Source: Ostreiculturibacter nitratireducens
GTDB lineage: Bacteria > Pseudomonadota > Alphaproteobacteria > Rhodobacterales > Rhodobacteraceae
Assembly: GCF_032670585.1 (NCBI RefSeq)
Contig: NZ_JAVQHL010000001.1
Location: forward strand, 1,178,001 to 1,242,000
DNA length: 64,000 nt
Direction of reading: 5' to 3'
Positions 20,048-28,602 of the stretch are shown piece after piece. Position numbers and translations under genes: made by a program. Under the pieces are notes generated by a model. That model was not told the DNA's origin. It saw only the letters and a list, made by a program, of their open reading frames with translations, and searched no databases. Each line of letters opens with the position of its first letter. Positions within the stretch are counted from its first letter, which is position 1.

Positions 20048-21639
20048 AGCGGCGTCCTGCGCACCTCCTCCAGCGTCTCCCCCCTCTCCGTCAGGGTTTC
20101 GAGCACATTCGCGCGCACGTCCGGCGCGATCGGGCAGAGCGGCACGATCACGTAGTCTGCGTTGTCGTATCCGGACAGACCGCCGTAGTACCAGGGGGCG
20201 CCGCCCTGCAGGAAGGGGAAGTCCCCGAACAGGGGGTAGGAATTGAATACGTCGGCGGCGAACAGGCGCGCGCCTGCAAAACCCGCGGCATCAAGGTCAC
20301 GCGAAGCCGCCGTGAACCAGGCGGTCATGCCGACCATGAGTTCGCAATCCGCAAGCTCCTCGCCTTTGAGCTCAGCCGCCGGCGGCCGGTCTGCCTCTTC
20401 CTTCCAGGCGTCCAGCCCTGTTCCCGTCCGGTCCAGCGGGACGTTCCCGTCGGTCCGGTACAGCCGGATTTCCCGTGCGTGCAGGTCATCCGACAATCCG
20501 GCGCGCGGGAGGAGACTGCCGAAGTCATCCTCTGCAAGGAAAAAGTGCCGGAAGGGGCTGTAGACGAGGTTGAGGGCGGAGGGTGCGCCGTGGCTCAGGA
20601 CCGCGACCCCGATCACGAGCATGACCGCGCGCATGTCCCAGCCAAGCCCGTTTCGCAGTTCCGTTCTCGGCCGCAGGGCGAACATCAGCATGGCGACGAA
20701 ATACAGCCACTGCGGATCGTTGCCGAAATTCTGGTATGTCACGTAGACGAAGCCCGGCGCCAGCAGGAGCAGCAGAAGACCAGGCACCTCCTGCCGCGAC
20801 TGGCGCAGCGCAACCACCGCGCCGAGGAGGAGGAAGCTCGCGCCCAGGTATGCAGGCGCCGTGATCGTCGAACTCAGGTCAGCGCCGGGCCGCTGCCGGG
20901 CCTCCGACTGCGTCACCGCGATCAGGTCGTCGAGGTAGGCGTACCAGAATTCCATGCCGACGAGAGCCGTGACCGCCGCCCCGACGGCAACACCGGCAAT
21001 GATCGCGGCAAGTATCATCCGCCACTGACGACGCATCAGTAGCGCCAGCACGACGGGCGGGAAAAAGGCCACGAAATATGTAACCTTCGTCAGGGCGAGG
21101 GCCGCCATCCCCGCGCCGAGGATCACGCCATCGAGGACCGGCGCGCGGTCGCGCAGAGGCTCCAGCATCGCGAGCGCGATGACGATGTAGCTCAGCGCCC
21201 AGGCCCAGCGGTTGTAGTGCATCGATATGGACACCGCGCGGTCTGCCTCGCCATGAACCAGGGCGGTGCACAGGACAACGACGATCAGTCCGAAAAGGAA
21301 GCTCCAGACTCCGTCGAGCCTGCTGACGGCCACGCGAAGCGCCAAGACCGACAGGACGAATGCGACGGCGATCTGCGCGAGAACGAAGGACTTCCCGATC
21401 CCGAAGCCGAGGGCGACGAACGCGGATATGGGCGCGAGTGCGAGGAACCCGATCGGTGTCATGAAGTCGAGGTGGGGCCTCTGCCCGTCCGCTACGCGCA
21501 GGACCATCTCGATCAACTGGTAGGCGTCACCTTCGTGCTTTTCGATGAAGACGCCGCCCTTGAACAGGGTCACGCCGCCGAACAATGCGATCATCGCCAG
21601 GAAGAAAACCGCCAGAATCGCGGTGTTTGGCCGCCCCAT
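20017..21639 (-). CDS. Polytopic membrane protein, possible GT-C glycosyltransferase
   Basis: A 540-residue protein with an N-terminal membrane helix, a short acidic loop (EKHEGDAYQLIEMVLRVADG, about residues 33-52), nine to ten further hydrophobic segments, and a soluble C-terminal domain of about 170 residues. This plan, with acidic residues in the first non-cytoplasmic loop, is that of GT-C enzymes that use polyprenyl-phosphate sugars. I do not recognise a precise family, so glycosyltransferase is inference. The start ATG follows AGGAGAG five bases away. It converges on and overlaps the prepilin peptidase gene by 31 bases. It could be the transferase matching the DprE-type donor pathway at 3.4-7.9 kb. 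Confidence 0.6.
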   Translation of the reverse strand: MGRPNTAILAVFFLAMIALFGGVTLFKGGVFIEKHEGDAYQLIEMVLRVADGQRPHLDFMTPIGFLALAPISAFVALGFGIGKSFVLAQIAVAFVLSVLALRVAVSRLDGVWSFLFGLIVVVLCTALVHGEADRAVSISMHYNRWAWALSYIVIALAMLEPLRDRAPVLDGVILGAGMAALALTKVTYFVAFFPPVVLALLMRRQWRMILAAIIAGVAVGAAVTALVGMEFWYAYLDDLIAVTQSEARQRPGADLSSTITAPAYLGASFLLLGAVVALRQSRQEVPGLLLLLLAPGFVYVTYQNFGNDPQWLYFVAMLMFALRPRTELRNGLGWDMRAVMLVIGVAVLSHGAPSALNLVYSPFRHFFLAEDDFGSLLPRAGLSDDLHAREIRLYRTDGNVPLDRTGTGLDAWKEEADRPPAAELKGEELADCELMVGMTAWFTAASRDLDAAGFAGARLFAADVFNSYPLFGDFPFLQGGAPWYYGGLSGYDNADYVIVPLCPIAPDVRANVLETLTERGETLEEVRRTPLYILLRKMAS

Positions 21640-21793
21640 CGTTTCTCTCCTGTCCCTCTGCGTTCATTTTTTGGCCACAATAACGGTGCAGTCTCCCGGA
21701 AGGAATCCCGCTCGGAGTGGTTTTTTTCGCGTTGTCGAAGCTATGCTCCGCGGGCATTGTTGAAGGACTGCGATCGGTGGGAGAAGCCCCGAG

Positions 21794-23104
21794 ATGAATA
21801 TTCCTACGGTGAACGTCGTCGCCCCGGTGGCGCCAAGGTCGATAGCCGATACCGGCCTGTCGACGGTCATGATGCGCGACATCGTTCTGAAGACGATGTT
21901 CCGCATGAACATCGAACTTGTCAGCAAGCTCAGCATTGCGATCTGCCTGCCCGTCCCCCTGACGCAGGAGCTCATAGAGCTCTGCCGCAGCCAGAGGCTC
22001 GTGGAGGCAACCGGCACGCTCCACGCGACCTCCGGGAACGAGATGGGCTTCCGACTGACGGAGGCGGGCCGCGACCGCGCGCTCGATGCGCTGGGTCAGT
22101 CCGAGTACTATGGCGCGATGCCGGTCTCGCTGGACGCTTTCCGCGAGCAGATCAAGCGCCAGTCGATCCGCAACATCAAGGTCACGCGGAAACAGCTGGT
22201 CGATTCGATGACCCACCTGATTCTGCCCGACAGCCTTCTCGACCATCTCGGCCCAGCCGTTAACGCCGGCCGTTCGATCCTCTTCTATGGCCCGCCGGGC
22301 AACGGCAAATCATCGATCTCGAACGGCATCCGGGCGGCGCTCGGCGACCGGGTCTATGTGCCGCGTGCGGTGGAATATGCCGGTCAGGTCATCACCGTCT
22401 ACGACCCCGTGGTGCACCGTTCGGCCGAACCGGTGATCGAGGATTCGTCGACCCTGCGACGCCCCACGAACCGCCATGACAGCCGCTATGTCCACTGCGA
22501 ACGGCCTTCCGTGATCACCGGCGGTGAACTTTCGCTGGACATGCTGGACCTCGGCTACAACCCCACCGCGCGGATCTACAACGCGCCCCTTCAGATGAAG
22601 GCGACAGGCGGCGTCTTCATCATCGACGACCTTGGCCGCCAGTCCGAACCGCCGCAGAAGATCGTCAACCGCTGGATTCTTCCGCTCGAAGAATCGAAGG
22701 ACATTCTCGCCCTGCAGTCGGGCGAGAAATTCGAGGTCCCCTTCGACACGCTGGTGATCTTCTCGACCAACTTCCATCCGAACGAGATCTTCGACCAGGC
22801 GGCGCTGCGCCGGATCTTCTTCAAGATCAAGATCGATGGCCCGAACCAGGAACAGTACCTGAAGATCTTCGCGATGGTTGCACATCGCAAGAAGGTGCCG
22901 CTGGACGAGAAGTCGCTGGTGTACCTGATGAAGGAAAAATACCCCACGATCAGCAACATCTACGCGAACTACCAGCCGCTGTTCCTGATGGAACAGATCA
23001 TGTCGATCTGCGAGTTCGAGGGCATCCCCTACCAGATGTCGCCGGAGCTCATCGACCGGGCCTGGGCGAACATGTTCGTCCGGGACGAAATCATCACCCG
23101 CTGA
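21794..23104 (+). CDS. AAA-family ATPase of unknown function flanking the Tad locus
   Basis: A 436-residue protein. Residues 30-120 look like a helical/winged-helix segment (MRDIVLKTMFRMNIELVSKL, LTEAGRDRALDAL). The ATPase domain has Walker A FYGPPGNGKSS (164-174, Lys172), a Walker B-like GGVFIIDDLGRQSEPP and a sensor I-like VIFSTNFHPNEI, followed by ALRRIFFKIKID and a C-terminal lid. No signal peptide or membrane helix is seen. Start ATG 21794 has GGGAG and CGAG upstream. It is divergent from the GT-C-like gene. The fold is clear but the role is not; proximity to the Tad cluster suggests, without proof, a link to pilus or surface regulation. Confidence 0.85.
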   Translation: MNIPTVNVVAPVAPRSIADTGLSTVMMRDIVLKTMFRMNIELVSKLSIAICLPVPLTQELIELCRSQRLVEATGTLHATSGNEMGFRLTEAGRDRALDALGQSEYYGAMPVSLDAFREQIKRQSIRNIKVTRKQLVDSMTHLILPDSLLDHLGPAVNAGRSILFYGPPGNGKSSISNGIRAALGDRVYVPRAVEYAGQVITVYDPVVHRSAEPVIEDSSTLRRPTNRHDSRYVHCERPSVITGGELSLDMLDLGYNPTARIYNAPLQMKATGGVFIIDDLGRQSEPPQKIVNRWILPLEESKDILALQSGEKFEVPFDTLVIFSTNFHPNEIFDQAALRRIFFKIKIDGPNQEQYLKIFAMVAHRKKVPLDEKSLVYLMKEKYPTISNIYANYQPLFLMEQIMSICEFEGIPYQMSPELIDRAWANMFVRDEIITR

Positions 23105-23139
23105 AACGGCGGGCTGCCGAAAGGCAGGCTCTCTCCTCT

Positions 23140-23177
23140 CTCCCCGCCCTGAAAACTCGCGGCGGGGAGTTTTCTTT
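23140..23177 (+). terminator. Rho-independent terminator after the AAA ATPase gene
   Basis: Nine-base GC stem CTCCCCGCC (23140-23148) with GGCGGGGAG (23161-23169), 12-base loop, then TTTTCTTT. An alternative inner pairing AAAACTC/GAGTTTT is also possible. The helicase gene starts 28 bases later. Confidence 0.8.
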
Positions 23178-23204
23178 CCGGGGCGGCGCCCCTAACTTTC
23201 CGCC

Positions 23205-25682
23205 ATGGCCGCCCTCCCCGCCCCCTTCGATGCCTGGTTTCGTAGCCGCGGCTGGTCCGCCCACCCGCATCAGGAAGCCATGCTCGCGCGGGCTGGGGCC
23301 CCTGCGCTCCTCCTCGTCGCGCCGACGGGTGGCGGCAAGACACTTGCCGGTTTCCTCCCGACGCTTGCCGAACTGGCGGAAGACCCGCGCCCGGGCCTGC
23401 ATACGCTTTATATCTCGCCGCTGAAGGCCCTTGCGGCCGACATCCGGCGGAACCTGACGACGCCAGTCACCGAGATGTCGCTGCCGATCCGGATCGAGGA
23501 CCGGACCGGCGACACGAGCTATACGCGACGTCGGCGTCAGCGGGCCGATCCTCCGCACATCCTGCTGACGACGCCCGAGAGCCTCGCGCTTCTTCTTTCC
23601 TACGAGGACGCGCCACGTGTCTTCGCCGGACTTTCTCGTGTCATCGTCGACGAAATCCACGCCTTGGCGGAATCGAAGCGCGGCGACCAGCTGATGCTGT
23701 GTCTTGCGCGGCTGTCGCGCCTTGCACCCGGGCTCAGGCGGGTCGGGCTGTCGGCGACGATCGAGGACCCGGAGGCCATCGCGCGCCTCCTCGCCCGCCA
23801 CCCGGAGCCCTGCGATATCCTCCACGCCGATCCTGGCCCCGACCCCGACATCGCCATGCTGGAGACGGAAGACGCTCCGCCCTGGTCCGGCGGAGGCGGC
23901 CGCTACGCGATCCCGGCGATTCTCGACGAGGTGCGCCGCCACAGGACCACGCTCATCTTCCATAACACCCGCGCGCAGGCCGAACTCTTCTTCCGCGACC
24001 TGTGGCTTGCGAATGAGGACGGACTGCCCATTGGCATCCACCACGGCTCCCTCTCCCGCGAACAGCGCGAGAGGGTGGAGCAAGCGATGGTCGCGGGCAG
24101 CCTGCGCGCCGTCGTCTGCACGGGGTCGCTGGACCTTGGGATCGACTGGGGCGACGTGGACCTCGTCATCCAGGTCGGCGCACCGAAGAACGTGAAGCGG
24201 CTCGTTCAGCGCATCGGCCGCGCCAACCACCGCTACAACGCCCCCTCGAAAGCACTTCTCGTCCCGGCAAACCGGTTTGAAGTTGTGGAATGCCAGGCGG
24301 CGCTCGAAGCCGCGCGGGAACACGACCTCGACGGCGATCCCCGTGGGCGGGGCCCCCGCGACGTCCTCTGCCAGCACATCCTGATCGCCGCCTGCGCCGG
24401 CCCGTTCAATGCCGGCCAGCTTTTCGAGGAAGTGGTGTCCGCCGGACCCTACGCCGACCTCACGCGAGCGGAATTCGATGCCTGCCTCGATTTCTGCGCC
24501 ACGGGGGGCTACGCGCTCCGCGCCTACGACCGCTGGCAGCGGCTGATGATCCGCGACGGGCAATGGACGCTGCGCGACCCGCGCGCGGCGCAGCGTATCC
24601 GCATGAATCTCGGCACGATCACCGAGACCGAGACTCTCAAGGTTCGCCTCAGAAGCCATGTCGGCGGCACGCCGCTGGGCGAGGTCGAGGAAAGCTTCGC
24701 CGCCAGCCTTACGCCCGGTGACACCTTCCTCATCGGCGGCGAGGTCGTGCGCTACGAGGGCCTGCGCGAGATGACGGTCGAGGTCACGCGCGAGCGGGGT
24801 CGCCAGCCGAAGATCGCGGTCTTCTCGGGCACAAAGTTTTCGACCTCGACCCAGCTTTCGGCGCGCATCCTGCGGATGTTCCAGAACGGCGCCTGGCCTG
24901 ACCTGCCGCCTCACACCGCCGACTGGCTGACGCTCCAGCGGGAGGTCAGCCGGCTGCCGGAACCCGGGCGCCTCCTCGTGGAGACGTTCCCGCATGACGG
25001 ACGCGCGCATCTTTGCGCCTACGGCTTCGCGGGGCGCAATGCGATGCAGACCCTGGGGCTGCTCCTCACGAAGCGGATGGAGGAAGAGGCCCTGAACCCG
25101 CTGGGTTTCGTCTCGACCGACTACGCGGTCCTGATCTGGGGGCTCGACCGGGTGCCCGACCCCCTGCCCCTTTTCAACGCGGCGCGGTTGCGCGACGGGC
25201 TGGAGGGCTGGCTTGCGGGCAACGCGGTGATGAAGCGTACCTTCCGCAATGTCGCGCAGATCGCGGGCCTGATCGAAAGGAACCAGCCCGGCGGGCGGAA
25301 ATCCGGGCGGCAGGCCACCTTCTCGACCGACATCCTTTACGACACGTTGCGGCGCCATGATCCCGGCCATCTCCTTCTCGACGTGACGCGCGAGGAGGCG
25401 ATGCGCGGTCTCGTGGATTTCGCGCGGATCGAAGCGATGCTGACCGCCACCCGGGGGCAGATCGACCACATGGCGCTGGACCGCGTCACGCCGCTCGCCG
25501 CGCCGCTCTTCCTCGAGATCGGCAAGGTGCCGGTCGAAGGCGCGGGTCGTGAAAGGCTGCTCGCCGAGGAGGCGGAGCGGCTGATGGCGGCGGCGGGCTT
25601 GGCCGGCATATCGGGGAGCAGAACTCCCTCCCCCCGCCTGTCGCAGGGACATGTCGCCCGCGATGAAAGGGGCGCGCCATGA
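23205..25682 (+). CDS. Ligase-associated DEXH-box helicase (Lhr family)
   Basis: An 825-residue superfamily 2 helicase. Walker A is APTGGGKT (residues 39-46), the DEIH box is Asp149-His152 in VIVDEIHALAESKRGDQL, and motif III is VGLSATIEDPE. The second RecA domain has HHGSLSREQRERVEQAM, VCTGSLDLGIDWGDVDLVIQ and RIGRANHR (motif VI). The C-terminal half holds the Lhr core and DUF4175-type region. Such helicases act in DNA repair and usually sit with an ATP-dependent ligase, an exonuclease and PdeM. Only PdeM follows here, overlapping by ATGA; the ligase and exonuclease are not in this window. Confidence 0.94.
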   Translation: MAALPAPFDAWFRSRGWSAHPHQEAMLARAGAPALLLVAPTGGGKTLAGFLPTLAELAEDPRPGLHTLYISPLKALAADIRRNLTTPVTEMSLPIRIEDRTGDTSYTRRRRQRADPPHILLTTPESLALLLSYEDAPRVFAGLSRVIVDEIHALAESKRGDQLMLCLARLSRLAPGLRRVGLSATIEDPEAIARLLARHPEPCDILHADPGPDPDIAMLETEDAPPWSGGGGRYAIPAILDEVRRHRTTLIFHNTRAQAELFFRDLWLANEDGLPIGIHHGSLSREQRERVEQAMVAGSLRAVVCTGSLDLGIDWGDVDLVIQVGAPKNVKRLVQRIGRANHRYNAPSKALLVPANRFEVVECQAALEAAREHDLDGDPRGRGPRDVLCQHILIAACAGPFNAGQLFEEVVSAGPYADLTRAEFDACLDFCATGGYALRAYDRWQRLMIRDGQWTLRDPRAAQRIRMNLGTITETETLKVRLRSHVGGTPLGEVEESFAASLTPGDTFLIGGEVVRYEGLREMTVEVTRERGRQPKIAVFSGTKFSTSTQLSARILRMFQNGAWPDLPPHTADWLTLQREVSRLPEPGRLLVETFPHDGRAHLCAYGFAGRNAMQTLGLLLTKRMEEEALNPLGFVSTDYAVLIWGLDRVPDPLPLFNAARLRDGLEGWLAGNAVMKRTFRNVAQIAGLIERNQPGGRKSGRQATFSTDILYDTLRRHDPGHLLLDVTREEAMRGLVDFARIEAMLTATRGQIDHMALDRVTPLAAPLFLEIGKVPVEGAGRERLLAEEAERLMAAAGLAGISGSRTPSPRLSQGHVARDERGAP

Positions 25683-26338
25683 CGACATCGGGGGGCGTCC
25701 ATGAATTCGATCTTGCGGGCGCTCGGTTGGCCGCCCTGGCTTCCGGAGCGCTCTGGTGGGAGGGGCAAGGGCTTCTCGTCGTCTCCGACCTGCACCTCGG
25801 CAAGTCCGAACGCATCGCGCGCGGCGGGGGTACGCTTCTGCCGCCCTACGAGGTCGCGGACACGCTGAGCCGCCTCGACGACCTGGTCTCCTCCCTGTCG
25901 CCTGCATGTGTGATCTGCCTCGGCGACAGCTTCGACGACATCGCCGCTGCCGGTTTGCCCGAGAACGAGACTCTGTGGCTCACCCGGATGATGGCCGGCC
26001 GGCGCTGGATCTGGATCGAGGGGAACCACGACCCGGGCCCCGTCGGCCTGGGCGGCGAGCACCGGGCCGAATTAGCATACGGCCCCCTGACCTTCCGCCA
26101 CATCGCGGAACCCAGCGCCTTGGGCGAGGTTTCCGGACATTACCACCCCAAGGCCCGGATAGCCGGCCAGTCGCGCCCCTGTTTCCTCGTGGATGGCGCG
26201 CGCGTCGTCATGCCGGCCTTCGGCACCTACACCGGAGGGCTTTCCTGTACCTCGCCGGAGCTGTCCGAACTCATGGCGCCCGGTGCGCTCGCGATACTGA
26301 CCGGCCGCGCCGCCGTCCCCGTGCCGATGCCGCGATGA
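25679..26338 (+). CDS. pdeM: Ligase-associated metallophosphoesterase/endonuclease PdeM
   Basis: A 219-residue calcineurin-type phosphoesterase. Metal-binding motifs are all visible: SDLHLGK, LGDSFDD, GNHDPGP and GHYHPKA. This family is called ligase-associated DNA damage response endonuclease PdeM. It overlaps the helicase stop by four bases (ATGA), so the two are translationally coupled and likely act in the same repair reaction. It lacks neither motif nor length compared with the family. Confidence 0.92.
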   Translation: MTTSGGVHEFDLAGARLAALASGALWWEGQGLLVVSDLHLGKSERIARGGGTLLPPYEVADTLSRLDDLVSSLSPACVICLGDSFDDIAAAGLPENETLWLTRMMAGRRWIWIEGNHDPGPVGLGGEHRAELAYGPLTFRHIAEPSALGEVSGHYHPKARIAGQSRPCFLVDGARVVMPAFGTYTGGLSCTSPELSELMAPGALAILTGRAAVPVPMPR

Positions 26339-26344
26339 CGGAAA

Positions 26345-27145
26345 TCAGATCAGGCCGCGTTCGGCGACTGCGGATCTGTATGTGCGGCTCACGGGAACCC
26401 TGGACCCATCCCGCAAGACAAGCTGCCACTTGTCGCCCTCGCGCTCCAGCGCCGCGACCGCCGCAACCGCGACCCAGTGAGAACGGTGCACCCGCAAGCC
26501 ATCGGTGTCTTCAAGTTCCGCAACCGCGTCTGACAGGCGCATGAGGATTTCGGCAGTCCCCTTGTCCGTGACCACGTCGAGATAGTGATCGCGCGCCGAA
26601 ACCCGGATCAGTTCGCCCCGGAGTTCCGGCTCGATCCGGGTCATGAGCCGCGACATGTGCGGCGCGGCCACAGCCTGCCCGACCGGCGTTTCGACCTTCA
26701 TTTCAGGCCAGACTTCCCGCCAGACCTGGGTGGCGACTGCATGGCAGAGAAAGCCGACGCCGACGCCGATCACGACAAGTGTCAGCGTCAATTCGACCAG
26801 ATTGGGCGCTTGGTCCTCCGACGGCCAATGCAGGAGGCTGAACACATGTCTCGTGGCGATGGCCAGGAAAGGCGCCGAGACGACCCCGGCAATGACCGTC
26901 GCCGTGCGTTTCTGAAGGCGTTTGAACCGGCTCATCAGCGCCAGACGCAACATCGCGCTGACGACGAGGCATCCCGCGACGACCAGCGCCCAGAGGACGA
27001 GCCGTTGGTCGAGGTTGAGCTGCGAATAAGTCCCGAAGGGCCCAGAAAGGGCCAGCGCGCCCGTCAGAACGACCCACGACATCCAAATGATCGGTGACCG
27101 GAAAATGGCCCTTAATTCATCAAGAAAAGAGGCGACGGCCCCCAA
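26345..27145 (-). CDS. Membrane-anchored LytTR-type transcriptional regulator
   Basis: A 266-residue protein with four hydrophobic segments in the first 140 residues (SPIIWMSWVVLTGALALSG, LVLWALVVAGCLVVSAML, ATVIAGVVSAPFLAIATR, LTLVVIGVGVGFLCHAVA) and a C-terminal LytTR DNA-binding domain (LIRVSARDHYLDVVTDKGTA, VHRSHWVAVAAV, GSRVPVSRTYRSAV). It has no receiver domain, so it probably senses a membrane or small-molecule signal itself. The start chosen is a TTG at 27145 with a perfect GGGGAGG six bases upstream; a second TTG at 27205 has the SD too close. Its target is unknown; such regulators often control their own operon. It is divergent from the thioesterase gene. Confidence 0.85.
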   Translation of the reverse strand: MGAVASFLDELRAIFRSPIIWMSWVVLTGALALSGPFGTYSQLNLDQRLVLWALVVAGCLVVSAMLRLALMSRFKRLQKRTATVIAGVVSAPFLAIATRHVFSLLHWPSEDQAPNLVELTLTLVVIGVGVGFLCHAVATQVWREVWPEMKVETPVGQAVAAPHMSRLMTRIEPELRGELIRVSARDHYLDVVTDKGTAEILMRLSDAVAELEDTDGLRVHRSHWVAVAAVAALEREGDKWQLVLRDGSRVPVSRTYRSAVAERGLI

Positions 27146-27255
27146 TTGCAGCCTCCCCAACTGCCAGCAACACTTACTGCTAGCCGTAGCTTCGCGGTTG
27201 GGCAATCCTCCAGATGATGGAGCTTAGCGGCGCATGTGAATAAAGGGGACTCGGA

Positions 27256-27702
27256 ATGACGCAAAAGGCAGCCAGGCATCTGGACGCCCAAACCGAAGCG
27301 CGCATACGTGAAAGCTTCGCCAGCCAGACGCTCATGGCGACGTTCGGCGCCAGCGTGACATCGATCTCGCCGGGTTCGTGCGCGATTTCCGCCCCGATCC
27401 TTCCGGGCGCGCGCCAGCAGCATGGCGCGGGTCATGCCGGCCTGACCTTCGCGCTGGGTGACACGGCCGCAGGCTATGCGGCGCTATCCCTCATGCCGGA
27501 GGGGCGCGAGGTCATGACAGTCGAGATGAAGGTGAATCTGCTCGCGCCCGCGCTCGGGGAGCGCCTCGTGGCGTCTGGCAGGGTAGTGAAGTCGGGCAAG
27601 CGCCTGACGGTCGTCACCGCCGAGGTCGAGGCGGTGACAGGGGAGGAGTGGCGACTTGTCGCGCTCCTCCAGGGAACGATGATCCCGGTGGATACCGTTT
27701 AG
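27256..27702 (+). CDS. PaaI-family hotdog thioesterase
   Basis: A 148-residue single hotdog-fold protein. The active-site region HGAGHAGLTFALGDTAAGYAAL matches the PaaI/YigI-type acyl-CoA thioesterases, followed by MTVEMKVNLLAPALGERLVASG. It likely hydrolyses acyl- or aryl-CoA; the substrate cannot be told. Start ATG 27256 follows GGGGA. Its last 4 bases overlap the convergent folD gene. Confidence 0.9.
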   Translation: MTQKAARHLDAQTEARIRESFASQTLMATFGASVTSISPGSCAISAPILPGARQQHGAGHAGLTFALGDTAAGYAALSLMPEGREVMTVEMKVNLLAPALGERLVASGRVVKSGKRLTVVTAEVEAVTGEEWRLVALLQGTMIPVDTV

Positions 27703-28589
27703 GCGGTCAACCCCTCGGGCTCCGCCAGGCCATTCGCCCGGCAGCACGCCGTGAGCGTGTTGGCCAAAAGGCAGGCGATCGTCATCGGTCCGACGCCACC
27801 TGGCACCGGCGTGATCGCGCCCGCGACCTTGGACGCGCTTTCGAAATGCACGTCGCCCACGAGCTTCGTCTTCCCGTCGCGCTCGATCCGGTTGATGCCC
27901 ACGTCGATCACGGTCGCGCCCGGCTTGATCCAGTCGCCCTCCACCATTTCGGGCCGGCCAACGGCCGCCACGACGATATCCGCGCGGCGGCAGACCTCGG
28001 GCAGGTCCTTCGTCCGCGAATGCGCGATCGTGACCGTGCAGCTATCGGCGAGAAGGAGCTGCGCCATCGGCTTGCCGACGATGTTCGAGCGGCCGACGAC
28101 GACGGCATTGAGGCCCGAAAGGCTGCCGAGATGGTCGCGCAGGAGCATGAGGCAGCCCAGCGGCGTGCAGGGCACCATGGCCTTCTGACCCGTGCCGAGC
28201 AGGCCGACGTTCGAAATGTGGAAGCCGTCCACGTCCTTCGCCGGATCGATCGAGTTGATGACCAGGTCCGAATTGAGGTGCTTCGGCAGCGGAAGCTGCA
28301 CGAGGATACCGTGCACGCTCGGATCGGCATTGAGCTTGGTGATCAGAGCGAGGAGGTCTTCCTCGGAGGTCTCGGCGGGCAACTTGTGCTCGAAAGAGGC
28401 CATGCCCGACGCCTTGGTCTGCTCGCCCTTGTTCCTCACGTAGACCTTGCTGGCCGGATCCTCGCCCACGAGCACCACCGCAAGGCCGGGCGTGATCCCC
28501 TGTTCCTTCAGCTTCGCCACATGAGCGGCGACCTGCTCGCGCACCTTGGCCGCAAAGGCCTTGCCGTCGATGATGGTTGCCGTGCTCAT
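27699..28589 (-). CDS. folD: Bifunctional methylene-THF dehydrogenase/methenyl-THF cyclohydrolase FolD
   Basis: A 296-residue enzyme that interconverts 5,10-methylene-THF, 5,10-methenyl-THF and 10-formyl-THF. The active-site Tyr50 and Lys54 are present in YVRNK, with LVQLPLP, AKDVDGFH and VPCTPLG, and the NADP site VVVGRSNIVGKPMAQLL. PVPGGVGPMTI closes the family pattern. Start ATG 28589 is preceded by GAGGA, itself inside AAGGAGACTGAGGA. It lies 13 bases downstream of a folD paralogue and fhs, forming a one-carbon operon. All catalytic residues are intact, unlike the paralogue. Confidence 0.97.
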   Translation of the reverse strand: MSTATIIDGKAFAAKVREQVAAHVAKLKEQGITPGLAVVLVGEDPASKVYVRNKGEQTKASGMASFEHKLPAETSEEDLLALITKLNADPSVHGILVQLPLPKHLNSDLVINSIDPAKDVDGFHISNVGLLGTGQKAMVPCTPLGCLMLLRDHLGSLSGLNAVVVGRSNIVGKPMAQLLLADSCTVTIAHSRTKDLPEVCRRADIVVAAVGRPEMVEGDWIKPGATVIDVGINRIERDGKTKLVGDVHFESASKVAGAITPVPGGVGPMTIACLLANTLTACCRANGLAEPEGLTA

Positions 28590-28602
28590 TCCTCAGTCTC
28601 CT

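Noticed and set aside
23094..25907. A 937-codon minus-strand frame opposite the helicase gene
   Set aside because: The plus-strand helicase has all its motifs; the opposite frame is Arg/Gly-rich low complexity without any recognisable domain.
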